Source: Foetidibacter luteolus
GTDB lineage: Bacteria; Bacteroidota; Bacteroidia; Chitinophagales; Chitinophagaceae
Assembly (NCBI RefSeq): GCF_009650435.1
Contig: NZ_VVIP01000084.1
Coordinates: forward strand, 1-64,000
Reading direction: 5' to 3'
Length of the DNA: 64,000 bases
Shown here piece by piece: positions 26,855-35,456 of the stretch (positions are counted from its first letter, which is position 1; the number at the start of each line of letters is the position of its first letter). The translations under genes were made by a program, and so were the position numbers. Under the pieces are notes generated by a model. That model was given only the letters and a program-made list of their open reading frames with translations, ran no database searches and was not told where the DNA came from.

Positions 26855-28090
26855 TTGAAGAAGAATATTATTTATATCATTTTGGGGGCGGTTGTGCTGC
26901 TGGTGGTAATATTAGTCATAGCCGGTAACAAAAGCAAAACTTTTGACGAACGCATTACACTCAACCGCAAGTATAAAAACCCTTACGGGCTGTACGCGGT
27001 GTATAACCTGCTGGATAGTATGTTTAGAGGGGCAGAAACAAGTATTGGGCGCACATCACCTGCACAGTGGGGCGATTATGACTATATAAGTGAGGGCAAA
27101 ACGCTTATGTTTATAGTAAGTCAACAGTTTAATCCTTCACATGATGAATTAAAGTTTTTGAATGAATTTGTAAAAGAGGGCAATACCATTTTCATCAGTA
27201 CAAGTGATATGAGCAGCAAGGCAAAAGATTTTCTGGGTTTGGAAATTGAAAGCGGATCATCAAATGGACAAACGGGTAATTCATATTTCATTGAACCGTC
27301 TAATAAGGTAAGCCTCGTAACGCCGCAGTTTCCTGCAAGTGTTAGCAGCTATGTTAACCCGGGAATTTCTTTTTCCACTTTTTTTCGTTCTTATGATACT
27401 TCGTATTATGAACTGCTTGGAAAAAATTCTGATAACAGAATAAATTTTCTACGTCTACGCTCCGGAAAGGGCAGCTTTTTGATTCATAGCGATCCCTTAC
27501 TGCTGGCTAACTATTTTTTATTGTACAAGGAAAACATCAGATATCTGGAAAGTATTCTGTCACTGGTACCGGAGGGTTCAACGAAAAAGGTAATTTGGGA
27601 TGAGTATTACAGGTATAAGCTGGCGGAAGATGAGGACGGTGAAGAACCCTCTGTTTTCAGGGTGTTGATGAAGCATGAGCCTTTCCGTTGGGCCCTGCTT
27701 TTAGCCATGGCGATGATAGGTATATTTATACTGCTGAATGCCAAACGGGCACAGCGTTTTGTGCCTGTATTGGAGAAGCCTAAAAATGATTCAATGGATT
27801 TTATTAAAACCATTGGCAGGCTTTATTTTGAGAAAGGCGACCATGCTAACCTGGCCCGGAAAATGGTGGTTTATTTTCTTGATTTTGTGCGTACCAAATA
27901 CCTTATCCCAACCGGGCAACTGGATGATGATTTTATAAAAACGCTGTCTGGTAAATCTGGTTACGATGAAGAAAAAACACGCAGGCTGATTGAAAAAGTA
28001 CAGCTTGTACAGGCAGACGGATATGTTGACGAACAGAGATTAATTGAACTGCACCAGGAATTTACTGAGTTTTATGCAACAGCAGCGTGA
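26855..28090 (+). CDS. DUF4350 domain membrane protein
   Basis: A 411-residue protein with an N-terminal membrane helix (IIYIILGAVVLLVVILVIAG) and a second helix near residue 280 (ALLLAMAMIGIFILLNAKR). The extracytoplasmic part between them contains YKNPYGLYAVYNLLDSMF and KEGNTIFISTSDMS, characteristic of DUF4350. The cytoplasmic tail has HANLARKMVVYFLDFVRTKY, as in relatives. It begins with TTG at 26855, 17 bases after the previous gene. A 338-base repeat-filled gap separates it from moxR, unusual within such an operon. Confidence 0.82.
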   Translation: MKKNIIYIILGAVVLLVVILVIAGNKSKTFDERITLNRKYKNPYGLYAVYNLLDSMFRGAETSIGRTSPAQWGDYDYISEGKTLMFIVSQQFNPSHDELKFLNEFVKEGNTIFISTSDMSSKAKDFLGLEIESGSSNGQTGNSYFIEPSNKVSLVTPQFPASVSSYVNPGISFSTFFRSYDTSYYELLGKNSDNRINFLRLRSGKGSFLIHSDPLLLANYFLLYKENIRYLESILSLVPEGSTKKVIWDEYYRYKLAEDEDGEEPSVFRVLMKHEPFRWALLLAMAMIGIFILLNAKRAQRFVPVLEKPKNDSMDFIKTIGRLYFEKGDHANLARKMVVYFLDFVRTKYLIPTGQLDDDFIKTLSGKSGYDEEKTRRLIEKVQLVQADGYVDEQRLIELHQEFTEFYATAA

Positions 28091-28262
28091 AAATGTAAGA
28101 TGTATGATGTGGGATGTACGATGTAGGCAACCTAAATATGTAAGATGTTAGATGTGGGGTGTATGATGCGGACAAGTACTGAGCATGTAGGATTTTAAAA
28201 AAAGGTGCTAATGTTTGAGCCGGAATAAAGAACAAACGAACATTGAACAAACGAACATTGAA
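28088..28262. repeat. R4 low-complexity repeat within the operon
   Basis: Repeated GATGTATGATGTGGGATGTA and GTAAGATGTTAGATGTGGGG words are followed by AACAAACGAACATTGAACAA twice in tandem (28228-28262). The same words occur at 10765 and near 16500. The stretch sits between the DUF4350 and MoxR genes and holds no gene. Confidence 0.65.
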
Positions 28263-28264
28263 CA

Positions 28265-28366
28265 ATCAAAACCTGTTGCACAATGCTGAGTAGCGGACAA
28301 GGCGTACAAGTGAGTGACACAAGTAAAGCATCATAGTAGTAACCAAAGCTCGTCCCATAAAAAAAT
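28265..28366 (+). repeat. R2 interspersed repeat copy
   Basis: It begins AAAACCTGTTGCACAATGCT, has GTACAAGTGAGTGACACAAG in the centre and ends CTCGTCCCATAAAAAAA. It is a diverged R2 with GACACAA where other copies have GACGCAA. It sits about 60 bases upstream of moxR. Confidence 0.65.
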
Positions 28367-28428
28367 GCGGGCATAAAGAATAATGGAATATAAATCCTTT
28401 ATCTATAAAAGAACATAAAACATACATA

Positions 28429-29406
28429 ATGGAAGAAAGCATATTTGAAGAGCGGATTAACCTGGCCAAACTTAACGAGGCCGTGTTTGCGATTACCGGT
28501 GAAATAAAGAAGGTAATTGTGGGGCAGGATGAAATGATAAGGCTTATTATAGCGGCTGTACTTACTGATGGCCATGTGCTGATTGAAGGCGCACCTGGTG
28601 TTGCCAAAACCTTAACCGCCAAGCTGGTAGCCAAAAGTATGGCGGTGGATTTTTCCCGCATACAGTTTACGCCAGACCTTATGCCCAGCGATGTACTGGG
28701 TACATCCATATTCAACCCCAAAGAGTCGCAGTTTGAATTTAAACGAGGCCCTGTTTTCAGCAATGTGGTACTGATTGATGAAATAAACCGTGCACCGGCA
28801 AAAACGCAGGCGGCCCTGTTTGAAGTAATGGAAGAAAAGCAGGTTACTATTGACGGTAACAGTTACGCGATGCAGCCGCCGTTTATGATTGTAGCTACAC
28901 AAAACCCGATTGAATACGAGGGTACCTACCGCCTGCCCGAAGCGCAGCTTGACAGGTTCTTGTTTAAGATAAACGTGCCTTACCCAACAGAGGAACAGGA
29001 AACGAAAATACTTGCCAATTTTCACCAGTTGGGCAACAGTGATGTGTTCTCTAACGTGCAGCCTGTTTTAAGTGCGGAAGATGTGCAGGTTGTGCGGGCC
29101 CTTTCAAAACAGGTACTTGTAGATGAAAAACTGCTGCAGTTTATAGCCAAACTGGTAACCAGCACACGCAGCCATAAATCGCTGTTCCTCGGTGCATCGC
29201 CAAGGGCGTCGCTGGCATTGATGAATGCATCCAAATCCATAGCTGCCATCAGTGGCCGCGACTTTGTAATACCCGACGATATTGTGTTTGCGGCACCGCA
29301 TGTGCTGCGCCACCGGCTCATCCTTTCGCCTGAAAAAGAAATGGAAGGCGTTACCACCGATGACGTTATACAGCAGATTATTCACTCACTTGAAATACCG
29401 CGTTAA
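28429..29406 (+). CDS. MoxR family AAA+ ATPase
   Basis: A 325-residue AAA+ ATPase of the MoxR family. Walker A is GAPGVAKT at residues 54-61, and Walker B is VVLIDE at 113-118, followed by INRAPAKTQAALFEVMEEKQ. ATQNPIEYEGTYRLPEAQLD carries sensor 1 and an arginine-bearing helix. The C-terminal lid contains LFLGASPRASLALM. MoxR proteins act as chaperone-like ATPases that work with von Willebrand A-domain proteins. The partner here is the DUF58 protein, whose TTG start lies two bases after this stop. Together they are the enzymatic core of the cluster. Confidence 0.95.
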   Translation: MEESIFEERINLAKLNEAVFAITGEIKKVIVGQDEMIRLIIAAVLTDGHVLIEGAPGVAKTLTAKLVAKSMAVDFSRIQFTPDLMPSDVLGTSIFNPKESQFEFKRGPVFSNVVLIDEINRAPAKTQAALFEVMEEKQVTIDGNSYAMQPPFMIVATQNPIEYEGTYRLPEAQLDRFLFKINVPYPTEEQETKILANFHQLGNSDVFSNVQPVLSAEDVQVVRALSKQVLVDEKLLQFIAKLVTSTRSHKSLFLGASPRASLALMNASKSIAAISGRDFVIPDDIVFAAPHVLRHRLILSPEKEMEGVTTDDVIQQIIHSLEIPR

Positions 29407-29408
29407 CC

Positions 29409-30752
29409 TTGGCAAACCCCGCTACCTTTTACCATAGCTTTTACCTGGGTAAACGTACTTATGTGGCCGGCGCCGCATTGGTGCTGCTGTTTATTATTTC
29501 GTTTTATGTGCCGGCATTGCTGAACGTTGGCAAAGCCGGGTTGGCTTTTTTGTGCTTTGCCATACTGGTGGATGTGTTTATCCTGTATCGCAAAAAAGAG
29601 GCGCTGCAGGCACAACGCATAACATCCCCCCGTTTTAGCAACGGAGATGATAATAAGGTGGTGCTGGTATTGAATAACCAATACAACTTTATTGCAGAGG
29701 CTGAAATTATTGATGAACTGCCCATCCAGTTTCAATTTGGTAAAATGCTTAAGCGTATTAAACTGCAGCCTGAAAGTGAAACTGAACTGGAATATATAGT
29801 AAAGCCTTATGAAAGAGGCGAGTACCTGTTTGGCAATATTGTGGCTATAGTTTGCAGTCCGCTGGGGCTGGCCAAAAGAAAATTTAGCTTTCCGGCCGCT
29901 CAAACAGTGCAGGTTTATCCTTCTTATGTGCAGATGCGCAGGTACAGCTTGCAGGCTGTATCCAACGACTTGCAGGAAACCGGTACCAAGCGCTTGCGCA
30001 AAAGCGGGCAGAGTGTTGAATTTGAGCAGATAAAGGAATATGTACGCGGCGATGACTACCGCACCATCAACTGGAAGGCATCGGCCCGGAAATCTCAGTT
30101 GATGGTAAACACCTATGTAGATGAAAAAAGCCAGCAAATTATTTGCCTGGTTGATAAAAGCCGCAGCATGAAGATGCCTTTTGACGGCCTTACATTGCTG
30201 GACTATGCCATTAACGCTGCGCTGGTTTTATCCAGCATTGGCCTGCATAAACAGGATAAAACGGGCTTGCTTACGTTTGCACAGAAAGTGGACAGCTACC
30301 TGCCGCCTGAACGAAAATCCATGCAAATGGAAGCTGTACTGGAAACGCTTTACCGGCAGCAAACAAATTTTGCCGATGCCAGTTACGAAGCCTTGTATGC
30401 CTATATACGCGGCCGTGTAAAACAGCGAAGCTTACTGGTGCTGTTTACCAACTTTGAATCTTTGTACGGCCTTCAGCGCCAGATGCCTTACCTTAAAATG
30501 ATTGCCCATTATCATTTGCTGCTGGTGGTATTCTTTGAAAATACAGAGGTTAAAACGCTGTTGCACAGCCCGGCATCCAATACGGAAGAAATCTACATAA
30601 AGACCATTGCCGAAAAGTTTACACTGGAAAAAAGGCAGATGGTTAAAGAATTGCAGCACCAGGGCATACTTACCCTGCTTACCACGCCGCAACAGTTAAC
30701 CGTTAATGCTATTAATAAATACCTGGAAATAAAAGCACAGCAGATGCTGTAG
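29409..30752 (+). CDS. DUF58 (vWA-like) domain protein
   Basis: A 447-residue DUF58 protein with two N-terminal membrane segments at residues 18-38 and 44-60. The DUF58 signature RGDDYRTINWKASARKSQLM lies near residue 215. A von Willebrand A-type domain follows, with an intact metal-site motif DKSRS (Asp249, Ser251, Ser253). The TTG at 29409 begins two bases after the moxR stop, so coupling of the two is nearly certain. No ATG is available nearby that preserves the N-terminal helices. It is expected to be the substrate-binding partner of the MoxR ATPase at the membrane. Confidence 0.92.
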   Translation: MANPATFYHSFYLGKRTYVAGAALVLLFIISFYVPALLNVGKAGLAFLCFAILVDVFILYRKKEALQAQRITSPRFSNGDDNKVVLVLNNQYNFIAEAEIIDELPIQFQFGKMLKRIKLQPESETELEYIVKPYERGEYLFGNIVAIVCSPLGLAKRKFSFPAAQTVQVYPSYVQMRRYSLQAVSNDLQETGTKRLRKSGQSVEFEQIKEYVRGDDYRTINWKASARKSQLMVNTYVDEKSQQIICLVDKSRSMKMPFDGLTLLDYAINAALVLSSIGLHKQDKTGLLTFAQKVDSYLPPERKSMQMEAVLETLYRQQTNFADASYEALYAYIRGRVKQRSLLVLFTNFESLYGLQRQMPYLKMIAHYHLLLVVFFENTEVKTLLHSPASNTEEIYIKTIAEKFTLEKRQMVKELQHQGILTLLTTPQQLTVNAINKYLEIKAQQML

Positions 30753-30776
30753 GCATACCTGCCAAAGCAAATACTT

Positions 30777-30868
30777 TTTATGGGCCCGGCAGAAGAATAA
30801 GCATTGGGCTTCCGTTGCGTCGCACTCTTGTACTTTCATTTCTCTGCGCAGCAATGTGCAACAACATG
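30777..30868 (-). repeat. R2 interspersed repeat copy
   Basis: The plus strand reads TTTTATGGGCCCGGCAGAAG, then CCGTTGCGTCGCACTCTTGT. It lies between the DUF58 stop and truB. Confidence 0.72.
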
Positions 30869-30916
30869 TAGCTACCTGGGCAGGCGCAGGTCAGGTAGCT
30901 TAACCTCTATTTTCTT

Positions 30917-30924
30917 TACCTTCG
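30917..30924 (+). promoter_or_regulatory. Possible -7 box five bases before the truB start
   Basis: TACCTTCG fits TAnnTTTG with one mismatch and ends five bases before the ATG. The same five-base spacing is seen at ytxJ and the DUF6132 gene, suggesting leaderless transcripts. Confidence 0.35.
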
Positions 30925-30929
30925 CCGCT

Positions 30930-31658
30930 ATGAAGCAAAAGCCCATTCATCCTGCGCTGCAGCCTTATCTTGATGGCAAAGTGATATTGATTGACAAGCC
31001 CCTGCACTGGACGAGTTTTGACGCCGTTAAAAAAATACGCATACTTACCAGGATCTCCAAAATTGGCCATGCCGGTACGCTTGACCCGCTGGCTACCGGC
31101 CTGCTGATTATATGCACCGGAAAGTTTACCAAGAAGATTAATGAGTACATGGGCATGGAAAAGGAATATACCGGAACATTTACTTTAGGTGCGGTAACAC
31201 CCACTTACGATCTTGAATCCGTGCCGGAAAATATTAAGGATACCTCCCACATAACCGCGGAATTATTGAAGGAAACAACAAAACAGTTCACCGGTGTAAT
31301 ACAGCAGGTGCCGCCCATGCATTCCGCCATAAAAAAAGATGGAAAACCAGTTTACCTTATGGCAAGAAAGGGCATTGAAGTGCAATTGGAACCCCGGCCT
31401 GTAACCATTAAAGAATTCGAAATAACAAAACTAAATATGCCGTTGGTAGAATTTAGGGTTGTGTGCTCAACCGGCACTTATATCAGAAGCCTTGCCAACG
31501 ATTTTGGAAAAGCACTTGGCGTTGGCGCCTACCTCAGCAAGTTGTGCCGCACAAGAATTGGTATGTTTGGCTTGCCTGAAGCGCAAAGCCTGGAAGATTT
31601 TGAAAAAGAGATAACAGCCCTTAAAGAAAAATTCGAACAGTTCAATATAATTGGCTAA
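30930..31658 (+). CDS. truB: tRNA pseudouridine(55) synthase TruB
   Basis: A 242-residue TruB, which makes pseudouridine 55 in the T-arm of tRNA. GHAGTLDPLATGLL holds the catalytic Asp52, and KEYTGTFTLGAVTPTYDLES is the next conserved block. VPPMHSAIKKDGKPVYLMAR and CSTGTYIRSLANDFGKALG are further signatures. No C-terminal PUA domain is visible; the protein ends soon after the catalytic domain. The ATG at 30930 replaces a longer in-frame start that runs through the R2 repeat. Confidence 0.95.
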   Translation: MKQKPIHPALQPYLDGKVILIDKPLHWTSFDAVKKIRILTRISKIGHAGTLDPLATGLLIICTGKFTKKINEYMGMEKEYTGTFTLGAVTPTYDLESVPENIKDTSHITAELLKETTKQFTGVIQQVPPMHSAIKKDGKPVYLMARKGIEVQLEPRPVTIKEFEITKLNMPLVEFRVVCSTGTYIRSLANDFGKALGVGAYLSKLCRTRIGMFGLPEAQSLEDFEKEITALKEKFEQFNIIG

Positions 31659-31717
31659 ACCTGTAACATGGCTTGTGTCAAAACACTTCGCTATGGTAAA
31701 ATCATTATTCTTGCAGC

Positions 31718-32857
31718 ATGAAACGCATACTCTTTATAGACCGCGATGGAACGCTTATTAAAGAAGCACCGCCAACCTACCAGATTGATAGCTTTGAAAA
31801 GCTGGAGTTTTACCCCGGCATGTTTAAGTATATGTCGGCTATTGCGGCAGAACTGGATTACGAGTTGATAATGGTTAGTAACCAGGATGGCCTGGGAACG
31901 CCTGATTTTCCTGAAGATACTTTTTGGCCCGTGCAGAATTTTGTAACCAAAAGCCTGGAGAACGAAGGCATACATTTTTCCGCTTTTCATTTTGACAGAA
32001 CTTTTGCAAAAGACAATGCCCCTACCAGAAAGCCTAATGCCGGCATGCTTACCGGCTACATGCATAATGCTGCCTACGATATAGAAAACTCTTTTGTAAT
32101 TGGCGACAGGATTACGGATGTTCAACTGGCAAAAAACATGGGCTGCAAAGCTATCTGGCTCAATAACGATGCCTCGCTTGGTGCGTCCGAAATTAAATCT
32201 GGTATTGATGCGCTCCGGCCTTTTATTGCACTGGAAACCATTAGCTGGAAAGACATTTATGAGTTTTTGAAACTTGGGTTGCGCCAGGTGCAGCACAACC
32301 GCAATACCAACGAAACAAAAATACATGTTGAGCTGAATGTTGATGGCGGCGGCCACGCCAGCATACATACCGGTATTGGTTTTTTTGACCACATGCTGGA
32401 GCAGATTGCCCGCCATGGTAAAATGGATTTGACTATTGAAACAAAGGGCGATTTACATATAGATGAACACCACACCATAGAAGATACCGGGTTGGCGCTT
32501 GGTGAGGCTTTCGCTAAAGCATTGGCTGACAAACGTGGTATGGAGCGCTATGGTTTTGCCCTGCCGATGGATGAAGCAGATGCAAAAGTGCTGATTGATT
32601 TTGGGGGCCGTAACTGGCTTGTGTGGAATGCGGAATTCAAGCGGGAAAAAGTGGGGGAGATGCCTACCGAAATGTTTCACCACTTCTTTAAATCTTTCAG
32701 CGATGCTGCTAAATGCAATCTTAACATTGAGTGCGATGGTACCAATGAGCACCATAAAATAGAAGCTATATTTAAAGCCTTTGCCAAAGCCATACGCATG
32801 GCCGTAAAAAGGGATCCGTTGAGTAACTATTTGCCAAGCACCAAAGGTGTGCTGTAG
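31718..32857 (+). CDS. hisB: Bifunctional histidinol-phosphatase / imidazoleglycerol-phosphate dehydratase HisB
   Basis: A 379-residue bifunctional enzyme. The N-terminal HAD phosphatase domain (residues 1-165) starts MKRILFIDRDGTLIKE, with Asp8 and Asp10 as catalytic residues, and has VIGDRITDVQLAKNMG. The dehydratase domain (about 190-379) has GFFDHMLEQIARHG and DEHHTIEDTGLALGEAF. The first carries out histidinol-phosphate dephosphorylation, the second the imidazoleglycerol-phosphate dehydration. The Cys/His zinc ligands known in the enterobacterial HAD domain are replaced by FDRTFAKDNAPTRKPNAGM. hisG, hisD and hisC are not nearby. Confidence 0.95.
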   Translation: MKRILFIDRDGTLIKEAPPTYQIDSFEKLEFYPGMFKYMSAIAAELDYELIMVSNQDGLGTPDFPEDTFWPVQNFVTKSLENEGIHFSAFHFDRTFAKDNAPTRKPNAGMLTGYMHNAAYDIENSFVIGDRITDVQLAKNMGCKAIWLNNDASLGASEIKSGIDALRPFIALETISWKDIYEFLKLGLRQVQHNRNTNETKIHVELNVDGGGHASIHTGIGFFDHMLEQIARHGKMDLTIETKGDLHIDEHHTIEDTGLALGEAFAKALADKRGMERYGFALPMDEADAKVLIDFGGRNWLVWNAEFKREKVGEMPTEMFHHFFKSFSDAAKCNLNIECDGTNEHHKIEAIFKAFAKAIRMAVKRDPLSNYLPSTKGVL

Positions 32858-32993
32858 AATTTTGTGCAATAGGTTTTGGATACCAGCGATAGAATTTCAT
32901 GGCATCGCCTGTTGCGTCGCAATCCTTTCATCGTTCGGTTCATTGGGGGGCTTTTCAGACCCGGGTAGACAGCTTCGCAAAATGTGAGACTTT

Positions 32994-33254
32994 TTGAAAA
33001 TAAAAGGACTGGAGCCGGTTGATTTTAGTTTACTTAGCCCGGAATTGCAGAATAAGTTACAGAAAGCATTGAATGATTATGAGCAGGGCCGTTTTATAAC
33101 ACATGCAGAAATGCAAAAGCAAATCAATTGCTGGTTGCAAAAAATGAAAAAGTCCGGCAATGCGAACGATAGTGGCAGCGAACTGTTTAAAAAACTTTTG
33201 TTCGTTTCAATTTTCTGTATCATATTCGCAACGCAATGCAAAAAACAATTTTAA
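32994..33254 (+). CDS. Small hypothetical protein, antitoxin-like N terminus
   Basis: An 86-residue candidate beginning with TTG at 32994. The first 55 residues (LSPELQNKLQKALNDYEQGR then FITHAEMQKQI) resemble the tail of small Bacteroidota antitoxin-like proteins that precede RelE/ParE toxins. The C-terminal 25 residues are hydrophobic (LLFVSIFCIIFATQC) and unlike an antitoxin. No toxin gene follows. It may be a relic, or a small membrane protein. It lies between hisB and trpE just upstream of a terminator. Confidence 0.4.
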   Translation: MKIKGLEPVDFSLLSPELQNKLQKALNDYEQGRFITHAEMQKQINCWLQKMKKSGNANDSGSELFKKLLFVSIFCIIFATQCKKQF

Positions 33255-33332
33255 ATATTCATTGGTGGTGGCACACAAACTCCTGTCGGGGCTTGTAGCG
33301 TCATTGCTGATGATGTTCTATAAAATAGTAGG

Positions 33333-33361
33333 CCTCGACATATATGTCGGGGTTTTTTTTT
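33333..33361 (+). terminator. Rho-independent terminator upstream of trpE
   Basis: CCTCGACATA at 33333-33342 pairs with TATGTCGGGG at 33343-33352 (one G-T pair), followed by nine Ts. It would end transcripts from hisB and the small gene before the trp genes. Confidence 0.8.
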
Positions 33362-33401
33362 GCTGCGAACTGAGTGTAAGGGTTTGTAAGATTTGTTAAG
33401 A

Positions 33402-33490
33402 TGTTGCACATTGCCGAAGAGCGATAAGAACGTACAAGAGTGCGACGCAAGCAAAGCATCATAGTAGTAATGCCGCCGGGCCCATAAAAA
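33402..33490 (+). repeat. R2 interspersed repeat copy
   Basis: The copy runs TTGCACATTGCCGAAGAGCG, then CGTACAAGAGTGCGACGCAA, then GCCGCCGGGCCCATAAAAA. It ends 45 bases before trpE. Confidence 0.78.
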
Positions 33491-33534
33491 TATTCACCAT
33501 TTACGAAACAAATTTTCCCCTTGGGGATAGGGAT

Positions 33535-34953
33535 ATGAAGAAGATTAACATTACCACACGCTACAAAAAAATGCTCTCGGATATTTACACGCCGGTAGGT
33601 ATTTACCTGCGGTTGCGGGACCGTTTCAGGGATACTATACTGATGGAAAGCGCTGATAACCGCGCCGCGGAAAACAGTTATTCCTACATTGGCGTAAATG
33701 CCATTGGTGGCATAGAAATAAGCGGTTATGATTCGGTTGAATTTAAACTGCCTGCGCAAAAACCGCAGCGCCAGAATATAGATGCAGGTGTTGATGTGCC
33801 GGCGCTGGTATGGGAGTTTATGCAAAACTTTGAAGTGAATGAACCCGAAGATAAAAACCTTAAAATGGCGCAGGGCTTTTTTGGGTATTGCACTTACGAT
33901 GCTGTGCAATTTTTTGAAACAATAAAACTGAAGTCGTCTAAAGCGCAGCAAGCCCCCGAAATACCGCTGATGCGTTACAGGTTATACCAGTACGTGATTG
34001 TGATTAATCATTTTAAAGATGAAATGTTTCTCTGCGAAAACGTAATAGGCGGAGTGGAAAGCGACGTGGCAGTTGTGGAATCTTTGATAAGGAGCAAGGA
34101 TGTGCCTGTGTTTCCCTTTAAACAGCAGGGTGCGGAAACAACCAATATGGAGGATGAGGATTACAGGTCTATGGTTAAAAAAGGCATAGCCAGTTGTTTG
34201 CGGGGCGATGTGTTCCAGATTGTATTAAGCCGCCGGTATAACCAGCAGTTTAGTGGTGATGAATTTAATGTGTACCGTGCTTTGCGCAGTGTAAACCCAT
34301 CTCCTTATTTGTTCTATTTTGATTATGGCGATTACAAGCTGATGGGCTCCAGCCCGGAAAGCCAGTTGATTATAAAGAATGGATACGCCATAGTGCACCC
34401 AATAGCCGGCACATTTAAGCGAACAGGCGATGCAGAACGTGATAAACAGCTTACTGAAGAACTTTTGAAAGATGCCAAGGAAAACGCGGAACATACCATG
34501 CTGGTGGATTTGGCCCGTAACGACCTTAGCCGTTGTTGTGATGAAGTGGTGGTTAATCATTACAGACAGGTGCATTATTATTCTCATGTAATACATCTTG
34601 TAAGTGAAGTTACCGGCAAAACAAGGCCAGGCGCCAACCCTTTTGAGTTAATAGCCTTAACGTTTCCCCAGGGCACACTCAGCGGCGCACCCAAGTTTAA
34701 GGCCATGCAGTTGATAGATGAGTACGAGCCTTCTGTTCGCGGATATTATGCAGGCTGTATAGGATTTATTGGCTTTGATGGAAGCTGCAATCATGCGATT
34801 ATGATACGCACCTTCCTGAGTAAGCAAAACACATTGCATTACCAGGCCGGGGCAGGTGTGGTGGCAGCTTCCAAACCTGAAAGCGAACTGCAGGAAGTAA
34901 ATAACAAACTCGGGGCACTTAAAAAAGCAATTGAGCTGGCTGAGACCCTCTAA
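33535..34953 (+). CDS. trpE: Anthranilate synthase component I TrpE
   Basis: A 472-residue anthranilate synthase large subunit that converts chorismate to anthranilate with ammonia from TrpG. The N-terminal feedback region has LMESADNRAAENSYSYIGV. The chorismate-binding domain shows PIAGTFKRTGDAERDKQLTE, HTMLVDLARNDLSRCC and FPQGTLSGAPKFKAM. It heads the trp genes, and trpG follows after the DUF559 insertion. A perfect TCCCCTTGGGGA hairpin lies eight bases before the ATG. No trp-rich leader peptide was found upstream. Confidence 0.97.
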   Translation: MKKINITTRYKKMLSDIYTPVGIYLRLRDRFRDTILMESADNRAAENSYSYIGVNAIGGIEISGYDSVEFKLPAQKPQRQNIDAGVDVPALVWEFMQNFEVNEPEDKNLKMAQGFFGYCTYDAVQFFETIKLKSSKAQQAPEIPLMRYRLYQYVIVINHFKDEMFLCENVIGGVESDVAVVESLIRSKDVPVFPFKQQGAETTNMEDEDYRSMVKKGIASCLRGDVFQIVLSRRYNQQFSGDEFNVYRALRSVNPSPYLFYFDYGDYKLMGSSPESQLIIKNGYAIVHPIAGTFKRTGDAERDKQLTEELLKDAKENAEHTMLVDLARNDLSRCCDEVVVNHYRQVHYYSHVIHLVSEVTGKTRPGANPFELIALTFPQGTLSGAPKFKAMQLIDEYEPSVRGYYAGCIGFIGFDGSCNHAIMIRTFLSKQNTLHYQAGAGVVAASKPESELQEVNNKLGALKKAIELAETL

Positions 34954-34954
34954 A

Positions 34955-34970
34955 TCTCCCTAAAGGGAGA
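34955..34970. repeat. Short palindrome after trpE
   Basis: TCTCCCTAAAGGGAGA is a perfect 16-base palindrome two bases after the trpE stop. It pairs with the palindrome at 35457-35474 on the other side of the DUF559 gene and shares the CCCT/AGGG core. Confidence 0.75.
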
Positions 34971-35019
34971 CTTTGGCTGTTGAGGTGACAGAGTAAGTTT
35001 TTATTTTAATCCGTATAAT

Positions 35020-35442
35020 ATGACAAATAAGCCGCTAAAGAAAAGTAAATCAGCTTTTTCGAGAGAAGGAATGTTCAACGAAGCAAATCCTCTGATTTTT
35101 GAATTGGCAAAAAGCCTGAGGAAAAATATGACAGATGCAGAAAAGGTTTTATGGGGTTACTTAAAGGCGGGCCTAAAAGGATTGAAGTTTAGAAGGCAAC
35201 ACCCATTAGGAATTTATATAGCGGATTTCTATTGTCACAAGATTAGGCTGGTAATTGAGGTAGATGGAAATATACATGAGAAAGATGACGTCAAACTATA
35301 CGATATCAAACGGGAGACTGAACTGAAAAATGAAGGATATAGGGTAGTAAGATTTACAAACGACAAAGTATTAAAGGAAATTGTTACGGTTATTGCCGAA
35401 ATAGGGTTAATAGCTGAAAATTTAAGTAAAAGTTCAAAATAG
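35020..35442 (+). CDS. DUF559 endonuclease-domain protein
   Basis: A 140-residue DUF559 protein related to Vsr/REase-fold nucleases. AKSLRKNMTDAEKVLWGYLK is the standard N terminus, LKFRRQHPLGIYIADFYCH and KIRLVIEVDG carry the Asp-Glu catalytic core, and GYRVVRFTNDKVLKE the last helix. Known members occur as stand-alone genes scattered through Bacteroidota genomes; biochemical function is unproven. It is inserted between trpE and trpG and flanked by palindromes with a shared CCCT/AGGG core, which suggests it arrived with them. Confidence 0.9.
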   Translation: MTNKPLKKSKSAFSREGMFNEANPLIFELAKSLRKNMTDAEKVLWGYLKAGLKGLKFRRQHPLGIYIADFYCHKIRLVIEVDGNIHEKDDVKLYDIKRETELKNEGYRVVRFTNDKVLKEIVTVIAEIGLIAENLSKSSK

Positions 35443-35456
35443 CACAAGAGCTAAAG

